This document shows, piece after piece, positions 36,601 through 45,300 of a DNA stretch of 64,000 nt. Source of the DNA: Hyalella azteca (lineage: Eukaryota; Arthropoda; Malacostraca; Amphipoda; Hyalellidae); contig NW_025944307.1 of the NCBI RefSeq assembly GCF_000764305.2, positions 1 through 64,000 of the forward strand. Direction: 5' to 3'. A model generated the notes under the pieces. The model saw only the letters and a program-made list of their open reading frames with translations, was not told the origin of the DNA and searched no databases. How positions within the stretch are numbered: position 1 is the stretch's first letter; each line of letters begins with the position of its first letter. Both the position numbers and the translations under genes were made by a program.

Positions 36601-39215
36601 GAAACACACCGTTTTCCACAACTCAGGTTTCACCACCAACATAGATACTCCGCCTGCACAAGCTACACAGGACGCAATCAAACAAAATCTAAAAAACAAT
36701 CCACACTACAATTACAGAAAACTATCTTGCAACCCTCCCTCTCAATAAAATTTTAAACATCCCCGCACTACAGATCCACCCATCTGAAATCAACCTACCT
36801 AGACCTGCACGCAGGAACCTTGCCCAACTTCGCACAAACAAATCACCGCTACTTCTCTCATATCTGAATATAATAGACCCTGCCACACACCCTTCTCCAC
36901 ACTGCCCACTCTGTCTATCCAACACGCACGACACCATTCATCTTTTCTCCTGCCCTGAAATGCCCACATCCTTGTCGGTGGGTGACCTTTGGGCAGACCC
37001 CGTAAACGCCGCGGGGCTGCTGGCAAGCTGGGGCGACCGACTTGGCTGGCCCCAGAACTGGGTTTAGGCCCCGCCTCGCGCCGTGAGGCGAGGCGGGGAG
37101 GGTCAACAACAACAAATTAACGACCCTGAAGAGCAAGTTATCGACCCTGAATTGCGAGTTGACGATCTTGAGGCACGAGTTAACGCTGACGAAGCAAGAG
37201 TTTACAAACCTGAAAAGTGCGTCCTCGAAATTGGAATACAATTCCACTTAACGGAGTAATAAAAATCATCTTAATGCATCATTGAATAATTTTGAAGTGC
37301 ACATGCGTGATTTCGACTATATAAGTTTATTACACACAGGTGACTCCTAAACTGGAGTACGAGTTGGGCTCAATGCTGCATCACCTTGGAGGTGTAGAGC
37401 ACCTGCTCAGCCGACACGTGGGCAGCGATACCAGCTGCATCGCTCAGGTGGTGTGCAGAGCTGCGGAGAAGGAGACCGGCATCGCTGCTGCCATTCTAAC
37501 TTCTTACAGGTAACTCTTATTCTCTTAACTTGTGCATTAGAAACCATCTCATAATGGTTTAAACAACGACAAATTAATAAATTAAATTCATATTATCACA
37601 CGAGTATCATCATGTGAGCATGTAATATTGGTTTGAATTTAGCTGTTCATGTGATGTCTCAGTGATCTGTGCATAATTTCCTGAACTCTTTAAAAAAATT
37701 TTTTAATGTATTTCGCAGTACTTTCGTGTCGGTAGACAATTAAAATCGATTTAGTTAATTATAGTTTTAGAAATTAGAAAAAACAATTTTGAAATTGCCA
37801 AATCTGCGAAATATGATCATTTTCTTCAAATTTTCAGTTAACATGACTTGGGTAACACCAACGATTTGAGTTGATAGCGCTGACGATTTAAATTAACTTG
37901 AGTTTAGACAACAAATCTTGCTTACAAAAATGAAAGTCAACGAGCGTCAGCACGTTCTTTATCGTATTTTATTAAATTAGGACGTTATAATGTTGACTTT
38001 GGATGCTTGCACTAAGAATGAACGAATTGACCAATTGCCATAATTCAATGATTTGGTTAGGTTAGGAGCGCCACTGCTGTTTTCATTTACTTTTGTTTGA
38101 ATATTAACTCGCTGCAGGTTTTGCACAAATATCACTGTAAACTGAGCTTGTTCTGCTCGATTATTCCATCTTGATAAGAGAAATGTTTGAACAGAAAAAA
38201 TGAATAAAAATTTATTCTCGTATTATATCTCGAAATCATGTTAAAAAATTATTTGTATAATTATTATTGTGTATTTTCTTTGACATGATTTCCCTCGTTA
38301 TTAACGGTCTAATAAAGTCATATATTAAGTGCTTCGAATGTTCCGTGAACAACAGATATTCATGGTTGAACTATATAGTTCAACCATGACAACTAGTTCA
38401 ACCGTGACAGATACTAGCCACAGAGAAGGTTAGGTTACTATAAGTATAAAGCAAGCTGAAATGTACCACAATTTCCACAAATGGGCTACTGACTCCGGTA
38501 CAGCAAACCGTTTTATTTGAGCAGCGCCGTACGGGGCCTGATGACCGTGTCATAACCACCGTATTGTTTGTACAGCGCCGTACGGGGCCTGATGACCGTG
38601 TCATAACCACCGTATTGTTTGTACAGTGCCGTACGTGGCCTGATGACCGTGTCGGCGACCGTACCTGAGCGCCTGACTGTCCTGCGCGCCGCTGCCAGCT
38701 CCGGCAGCTGCGAGGTGAGTTTAACTTGGTAACATTAAACTCATACTAAGTGATTCTTCTTTCGAATTTCGTGTGTGAATTTCACCAAGTATTAATTTTA
38801 TAATATTCCTACCAATGCTCTAAAGTATTCATTGGGCTAATATGTCACTAGGTACAGTAAATTTGAATAAAATTTCGCTTGAAGATAATAAACTAGTTTC
38901 AGACGAAGCCGGTTTTGGAACCGGGCAATTATGCTACAAGTTCAAATAAATTCCAGTACAATTTAAAATGCTGTCGTGGATTCGTTTTAAAAATGCTGCG
39001 GCTCTATTCGACCGTCGTACTCATGGTTGAACTATAAAAGTATTATTTCAAACATGGGCATACTACCCAAGAAACAGACTTAACACATTAGTTTTAGTTA
39101 CCCCTGTGCATTACAGAAGTCCTTCCCATGCGCACCTCTGCCTGCGCATGACTCTGCCAGCGCTCGCCACGCCAGCCTCGACTACGACGAAGCGTCGCAG
39201 CATCAAGAACTTTAA
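27605..39215 (+). CDS. Secreted protein of unknown family, eight exons, 744 residues
   Basis: Exons: 27605-28890, 32247-32361, 32965-33124, 33801-33943, 35024-35197, 37340-37509, 38627-38714 and 39117-39215 (stop). Every junction is GT-AG and phases agree (2, 0, 1, 0, 0, 2, 0), giving 2235 nt. The ATG at 27605 has an AAAATGGC context. Residues 1-21 form a signal peptide (hydrophobic core CCIFLVVILTSAIA), so the product enters the secretory pathway. Residues about 230-400 are rich in Met, Gly and Asn with repeated MGM and NGG motifs, followed by a Lys-rich stretch. The C-terminal half has Leu/Ala-rich helices and spaced cysteines (TACH, GECV, SCIAQVVCR, GSCE, FPCAP) that may form disulfides. 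No transmembrane segment or catalytic motif was seen. An AATAAA signal follows the stop. Introns carry an hAT element, a SINE, a LINE and minisatellites. Confidence 0.82.
28965..29867. repeat. Tandem duplication of about 451 bp in intron 1
   Basis: 28965-29416 is repeated at 29417-29867 with very few changes. The unit begins in ordinary intron sequence (AATACTTGTTCACG) and ends inside an hAT-like end, so it duplicated intron DNA together with part of the transposon. Confidence 0.9.
29522..30005. mobile_element. Non-autonomous hAT element with 8-bp target duplication
   Basis: The left end CAGAGGTGGGCAGTAGCG and right end CGTTGCCCAGCTCTG are inverted ends of hAT type. CATATATT flanks it on both sides (29514-29521 and 30006-30013), the 8-bp target duplication expected for hAT. 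The interior is built of GTAGCGG/GCTACATT repeats, with a second internal left end at 29837. A partial copy starts at 29071 through the tandem duplication. Confidence 0.88.
30895..31325. repeat. Inverted repeat (foldback) in intron 1
   Basis: ACCAATGCACTGCGATAGGA followed by ATTAGAACAGATTT near 30933 is mirrored by AATTCCTATCGCAGCGCATT near 31270. The left side also contains the direct repeat AACTCGCCCAGTCATAA (about 30866 and 31016). Confidence 0.7.
31667..31717. repeat. Short inverted repeat
   Basis: GTTTCGTCGTCCTGTTGAACG is answered by CGTTCAACAGGACGAAAC, an 18-bp stem with a 3-bp bulge. TGTAACAATAC then recurs three times just downstream. Confidence 0.75.
33580..33800. repeat. Minisatellite (four units of 58-62 bp) ending at an exon acceptor
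   Basis: Units start at 33580, 33638, 33699 and 33761 with (C/T)GACA(C/T)(G/T)AAT and share GGAATxGG...CTCG and TATxAATTAGAA. The last unit runs straight into the acceptor of exon 4 (GATGCAG|GG at 33800). Confidence 0.75.
34684..34815 (+). repeat. tRNA-derived SINE in intron 4
   Basis: Contains two A-box-like units, GGTGGCCGAAGGGTTAAG and GGTGGCCGAGTGGTTAAG, joined by GGTCGAAATCGGCAA. It matches the SINE family; there is no foldable complete tRNA. Confidence 0.65.
34870..35023. repeat. Imperfect repeats (about three units) ending at the exon 5 acceptor
   Basis: CTCAGTACAAGATT, CTCACTACAAGATT and CTCAGTGCGAAATT recur at roughly 60-bp spacing, and the last unit ends in the acceptor GTTGCCAG at 35023. 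Confidence 0.55.
35198..35305. repeat. 17-bp tandem array that begins with a splice donor
   Basis: The hexamer GTTAAC or a close variant occurs at 35198, 35215, 35232, 35249, 35266, 35283 and 35300, exactly 17 bp apart (unit GTTAACATATACTTTAC). The first one is the donor of exon 5. Confidence 0.9.
35963..37215. repeat. 21-bp tandem array split by a LINE
   Basis: Units such as CGATCTTGAAACGTACATTA (about 35963-36028) and CGACCCTGAAGAGCAAGTTAT, CGACCCTGAATTGCGAGTTGA and CGATCTTGAGGCACGAGTTAA (37117-37215) belong to one array; the LINE lies between them. Confidence 0.7.
36060..37113 (+). mobile_element. LINE 3' end (non-LTR reverse transcriptase C-terminal part)
   Basis: The frame 36077-36748 contains PKILGVTFDPELNFSTHI, a conserved block after the RT domain, then ITRPILEYANSSWSPIIS and LQTVQNAALRIATG, all typical of jockey/CR1-like LINEs. 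After a frame change near 36748, a Cys-rich end reads CPLCLSNTHDTIHLFSCPEM and then a DLWADP motif. A 10-bp-stem hairpin (37069-37098) and a (CAA)n tail close the element. The copy is 5'-truncated and frameshifted. Confidence 0.88.
38361..38388. repeat. Perfect 28-bp palindrome
   Basis: CATGGTTGAA, CTATATAG and TTCAACCATG make a perfect palindrome with no spacer. The half-site CATGGTTGAACTATA recurs at about 39024. Confidence 0.9.
38525..38626. repeat. 51-bp repeat carrying extra copies of a splice acceptor and exon start
   Basis: Copies at 38525-38575 and 38576-38626 are identical, and a third begins at 38627, the true exon 7. Each copy ends in TTTGTACAG and starts with (C/T)GCCGTACG(G/T)GGCCTGATG. 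The two upstream copies read TCATAA where the exon reads TCGGCG, so they contain an in-frame stop if spliced in. Confidence 0.92.
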
Positions 39216-39222
39216 CTTGAAA

Positions 39223-39228
39223 AATAAA
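39223..39228 (+). promoter_or_regulatory. Polyadenylation signal AATAAA
   Basis: Lies eight bases after the stop of the secreted-protein gene. Others downstream may also be used. Confidence 0.5.
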
Positions 39229-40639
39229 CTTAAATTAGGCAAACAATCATTGAATTGAAATTAAAAACACCAACAAACTCAAATAATTACTAATTTAATG
39301 GGTGATACAGCTACAAATGAATCTGTTATCGTGTTATATTGAAAATTTGATCGCGCTTGATATTTCTTGAATTGTTCAGGAAAATTTTTAATCATATCTA
39401 TAGCTAAATATCATTTATTAACGGCTTCATTGTCTATTCACGCTGAAATATCAGTGCGATTCAATACTAATTATTCATCAATCTTCTGGACGTTTACCAT
39501 CGTAAGAATTTGTCTAACGGTCCTTTATTGCGCTGTTTTCATAGGGATTGACAATGTCTAGTTTTACCTCTAAAATATAACAGAACATTTGTGAAGATGA
39601 CGAAGCGAAATACTCAAACTGCTGACTATATCCGTCCATGTTAATAAATGTTATTTGTTGAACTTTCTCTTTGCTAATGCTCTATAATTAATTAGGAAAC
39701 TACCTTTTTATGTTTTTTTTGATCATGTTATTCTGATGTTCGTCTTGTTCAGTTTTCATTTATTTTGTTTAGAAATATCTGCAAATCTGCTAAGTCTGGC
39801 AGGGATTTACAGAGTAAAACACTGAAAGCATTAAAACACATCTTTATTTATTTGATTTGAAACATTTCTATATTTACTTATAAGTAATAATAACTTTGTT
39901 TACAAATTCAAACCTGCGTCTCATGTTGCTTTGCAAATAAAATAAACGGGAGATTGATGTACTGTCATATGATATTGTTAACGGAAGTGCTATAATATTA
40001 ATGCCTAATATATGTAAAAAAGTATGTTTTTATGCTTCTTTTTATTATTCTTGACAGGAGTATCACATAAGTAAAGTAAAATACTGTTAAGCCTTGATTC
40101 ATTTCACATCCAAAAATCTGATATGCAATCCAGGCTTTCTTTAGCTTCGGTTAAGATATTCCCTTCATTCGATGAAATGCTATTATTATATATGCCAGAA
40201 CTGATAATGATTTGAGGTGCAAGTAATAACCAGTCCATGTTGACCATTAATTTGGTACATTTATAATGTTGGGGCGCAATCGTTAGCCACAAATTTAACT
40301 TTGAAAGAAGCCCCGGAGCCAACGCACGCGCTCAACATGCAGTAGCTATTTGCAGCTTTGAAACTAAAATGCCATAGACCACGCTTGATATTAATTAACT
40401 AACTTCATGGTCAATTTTATTAGGTTAGGTGGAAAGTAAACTTGCAAAACCAAAAAATGGTCAAGTGCCGGCACGGGACTCTTAATTATATGGTTATTAG
40501 CACTTAATTTCAAATGCTACTGTGCCTTATTGCATCCTTATCCAGAAAACAATATGTGATGTTATTGTGTACTAGTAGAAAGTTGCGGGCCTTCACTCTG
40601 CAAACCTGGCTCTGTTACAGCATACAATAGTAAATTAAC

Positions 40640-41402
40640 GCAAACGTGTTATAATAATAATAGCGGTTTCAGCGTTTAGTAGGCCGTAGTCCTGTTGCCG
40701 ATGCTTAACATCGCAGAACATACACAGCATTCAGTCTCGAACTCACAACTCATTGTAACAATTCTGCTGTGATTAACCGCCCGGCCTCCTCGCCCATTCT
40801 GACCAGAAACTGACGCACAGAGTTGTTGTTGTTGTTGTGGTTCCCCGGTCTCATTTTTATGAGAGATCCCCCTCGCGCAGATACGACACCACCGACAAGG
40901 GGTCGCTCCAGAGCTGTAGGGTCGAGGTTATGTGGTGATGTTGTCTGACGTCCTGCCAAAGCGGACATTCCAGGAGAATGTGGCAGGAAGGGCAGGTGTC
41001 TGTGTATGCTTGGCCTATTCGGTTTACGTATGTTTGTAGTGAAGGGTGGTGGCCGCAGCGCAGCCTGGCTAGGGGTACTCTCTCCAGGTACTCTCTCCAG
41101 TCTAGAGAGCTGTGTTTCTGTGCTGCTTATGCCAGGTGGTGGGTGCCCAAGGACTTTGTTGTTGCCGGCCAGCTGCAGCGTTCCAAGTGTCATAATTCAT
41201 GATAATTGTGTGTGTGTTTTTTTGTGCTGGTGTTGCCTTGGGGTGGGGGTACTGTATCTAGTATGTTGGTGTAGTATCTGTGTGGGGTTTGCACTATTCG
41301 TCTGTGTGTAGGAGGGAGGTCGCGCACAGAGTTGGGATCAAACCCACGCCTCTCTGCGCCATTCATGGTACTCGAACTGTAACCACTGGGCCACCATGCC
41401 CA
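40640..41402 (-). mobile_element. Dimeric tRNA-derived SINE interrupted by a LINE
   Basis: SINE sequence runs 40640-40825 and resumes at 41323-41402. On the minus strand the order is A box GGTGGCCCAGTGGTTAC, B box GGTTTGATCCC, then GGCGAGGAGGCCGGGCGGTTAA and the second unit ending GTTCGAGAC. Confidence 0.8.
40826..41322 (-). mobile_element. LINE 3' end inserted in the SINE, 12-bp target duplication
   Basis: CGCACAGAGTTG stands on both sides (40814-40825 and 41323-41334). On the minus strand the segment holds the Cys-rich RT C-terminus (CPSCH...ECPLW) in changing frames, a hairpin (GATCTCTCATAAAAATGAGA) and a (CAA)n tail. The tail lies at the low-coordinate end, as expected for target-primed insertion in this orientation. 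Confidence 0.82.
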
Positions 41403-42311
41403 GTGTTACAGTGGTTACAAATTTGTTCTTTAACTGATTTGGATTTAATTCTTGACATATGTCTAGAATAAAGTAAAGATAATAAGTAATGTAATTTGAT
41501 GCCTAACACTAATCTTATATGGACTTACAATCTACGATGATGGCTGTAGCCTTGATTGAACTATATAGGGCTGTCCCGTCTTGGATTAGCATTGACGTCT
41601 CGGACAAAAAATATGACCGCGCGAAGCCACAAACATTAAAATAATAGTCTAAGTTAGTGCTCTCACGTGTATACCAGAGAATTTTACTTATTTCAATAAA
41701 TCGACAGTATTCGCCTGAAATCGCCTCATATTGAAGATTATTCTAGTAAATATATATCAATACGCTGCTTCAAAAAATCGAGGTTTAGAAGAACGTCCTA
41801 CAAAGAAATAGTGTTGCCCGGAGAGTATCACATATGCATATACCTGATATACGTATGTTTCAAAATTTATTTAAAGCTTTAACGAATTATGCTGCATAAA
41901 TTCATAATTTTCCTAGTTGCCTTATCAAGAATCAAGTTTTGATAAAATTATTGAAATTTATCAATGGCAGGAACATTGATATAAATAATAATTTATTTCT
42001 AGTCAATTCCTAAATCAGTGTCTTTCCAAAATACCGGAGACAAATGTTCAAAGTTACATGATCAACATGTCAAAAACACACGTCAGTATTCAATTTCTTG
42101 GAACGTAATGGTCACGTATGCCTCAACCTCCGGAGCCAAAATCGTTCTGTAAAGTCGTCCAACATCGGTCGTTGTGCAATTGCAAATTTATCCGCTTAGA
42201 TGCTATTTTATAGTAGCTTATATACTCAGTTCATAGATTTATTTTGTTTACGTGATTGCATTGTGTTTATTCGTTAAGAAATTGTATAGTTAAGAGAGTA
42301 AGTTTTTCACT

Positions 42312-45300
42312 ATGGTTATAGAAGGAAATAAAGATGATGCTGAAAAATGCTTCGACCTTGCTCGAAGCTATTTTGAGCAAGGCAACTTAGAAAAAGCTGT
42401 TAAATTTGTTCAAAAGGCTATAAAGCTCTATCCGTGTGATAGGTACCAAGGTAAGAATAGTTAATTGTTTTTACATATACATTTTTGTGTAAATCAGGCT
42501 CAGCTATTCAGGGTATCATGAAGAAAATGTTAAAATTGTTTGGTTTAATCAAATTGGGTTAGCGTTAGCCTATTGGATTTTGGAATACAGTAGTCAGTAG
42601 GTATACCTAACTGTTGCAAATTGCAATCACTTTTTTTAGAATCAATTCCAAACCAAATTTAAGTGACCTATATTATGTTTATTTTGAAAATGTATGTGTG
42701 CATAATTTATTGAAGCTCATGTCAAGTCCCTGTTTTAAGCGTTTTGTTATAATATTAATGCAATTTTTTGTTTCAGAATTTGAAGAGGTTATCAAGAGAT
42801 TTGGTAGCGGCAGTAAATCTTCTAACAAGAATACAAATCAGGTATTAGCCTAATTCCTAATACATTTGCTAGTAATCAATTGGCAATTAATTGATTGAGA
42901 TTCTCTGATTACAATTATATCATCATGTTATGACTTATGACTATGAGTTAGCTATGTGACCAAAATGATGGTAGTATTCTGAAAATAATGTCTCTAAATA
43001 TTTTACCTGACCAAGATTCAAGATTAACATTTAACAATGGATCATGAAAAATATCTAAATGCTGAAGATAAATCTTTACAAAAGATCTTCTGCAGTAGTG
43101 CAGTTTGCACTATCCTCCTGACTTCCTAAAATGCCTATTACTTTGTAACAAACTGAGTTTGTTCTATATTAGGAATAATTCTATGCACTATTTGGCTATT
43201 TTTAATATATATGCAAATAATGCAAGCAAACAGGTATGTAATGATGGAATATAAATTCTTTTTAAGACAGAATGATAAATATAGATGCTTAGAGTTAGAG
43301 CTATCCTGCCATTTCTAGAGCTGAAAATTCACTTTTGAAGAGTTAGCCTATCTCCTGTGTAATTGTTACAAAAGTGTACATGAGTAAGGTGTGAAATTTT
43401 CAATTCAACAAAAATATGTCAATTTGTAATTTTGTACTGCAAATTTTGAGAATAAAGAGTATGAAATTTCCAATTTGGTCTGTTTAAATGGAATAAAAAA
43501 TGACAATGAGCCTTTGAAAATTTTGTTTTCGCTTTTTTTTTAGTGTGGAAAATGGTAATTATTGATGACCAAGAAAGTATCTAACTAGAAACTGTAGATT
43601 GCTACATATTTGCAACTGCAACGTCTGCAAGACACTTCTGTTCTCAAATCTGTCATGAAATTGTCTATTAACAAGACAGAATGCTGTCTGCTGATGGTGC
43701 ACTTGCAATGACTTTACTTATTTACTATGTATTAACTATTAAGTAAGGAGATTATTCATCTTGTGGTAGTTTTGCACCTTCAAAAACTAGACAAATCAGA
43801 ATGTTGACATTTTCTGCATGTTTTTATCCTGCCATCTTAATTGTTTTCAAACTTGTATTTTGAATTAAAGAGAAACCTGTATTTAAGTACATACTGATTA
43901 TAATTTGACAAAGTGTTAAGTACCTTATTTCCCCTTGATCTATGAATAAAATTAAATTTTGTTCTTTATTAATGGATAGTTTCTGTTAATTTCAAATAAC
44001 TGTAGTATGTTAAATTTATATTTTCAATACTGATTCTATTTTATAAGGCTTTTGGATTTCACCTTTGAAATGAAATTGAGGGTTCTGTTAATTTTGTAAC
44101 AAAATTGATATTAAGGCACAGGTTTGATAGAACCTGTAAATTTCTATTGCTGTGTTGCAAACAAACCCAAGCACAAACACGCACACACTAAAAAATCCAT
44201 AGATATACAGATAAAAGGAATGCAATGCATTGATCACTTGTGCAGAATAATTCCAGTCCTCGGACGAGTGGAGATGAAGGTGTGCGCCACAGACCTCCAG
44301 GTTCTTCTGATGAACCTCGAGCTTCAACTGTGGAAAAAGCTTACACATCAGAGCAAGTTGAAGCTGTCAAGCAGTAAGTTATAATTTTATTACACTCATT
44401 TGGAAGTAATGCTTTTTTATAGATACAGGTATATATTATTTCTATAAATTTATTGGTATTAATTATTGATTGTTAACAAGAATTTAACTTCTCATAAATT
44501 CTTGAATTAGGATAAACCATAAATTATTGTAATTGTGTTGAACACAATTCTACAGCAACAGTTTATTTGTTCAAGCTTCTAAGACTTATCTATACCAACC
44601 TGATAATAAAAGTATTTTTAATTAAAAAAGTTTTTCAAGATCTAATGACAGTAATAGGCAAGTAGCTTTTTATGACATGCAGACCTTAAAAGGCATTAAA
44701 GAATTTTATGAAAAGTTACTAATGCAATTCCGGTTTTCAGACCATCATCCATGCACACTTCCAATTACGTTTTGCTGTATCCCAATACAAATTTCCAAGA
44801 ATAAACCTTAAATCTCTTGAAAAATTGTGCTATTTTTATTCATGTGTATGTTGGTAATAGTTAAAAAATATATATATTTGCAACATGGTGTTTGTAAGAA
44901 TTTCTTTAGGTACTAATACATAACTTGGTTGTGTCTGCCTATGCGTCTGAATAAATTTGGTTCATTCATTTTCTGTTGACATAAATATACTTAAACGCAC
45001 TGTTATGTGAGGTTTCTGTTGTAAATCTGAAGTAAAGTTGGTACAATATTACCTATCATCACTTGATCGAAGTTGTTACAGTATTACACATGTTTTTTTT
45101 AACAGGATCAAGAAATGCAAAGACTACTACGAAATCTTGGGGGTGACCAAAGAGGCCACAGATTCTGATCTGAAAAAAGCTTACCGTAAATTGGCCCTCC
45201 AGTTTCATCCTGACAAGAACAAAGCTCCTGGGGCTGCAGAAGCCTTCAAAGGTACTCTATTTTTTTTCACTCTCATTCATTTTCATCTTAAAAATTGAAC

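Larger units (their letters stand above)
39229..42311. other. Intergenic; SINE with a LINE inside, otherwise no gene recognised
   Basis: No exon seen apart from the mobile elements listed separately. The last few hundred bases must carry the 5' UTR and promoter of DNAJB12. Confidence 0.55.

Noticed and set aside
40750..41193. 147-codon minus frame as a host gene
   Set aside because: It spans a LINE 3' end and the SINE around it; the poly-Asn stretch is the CAA tail.
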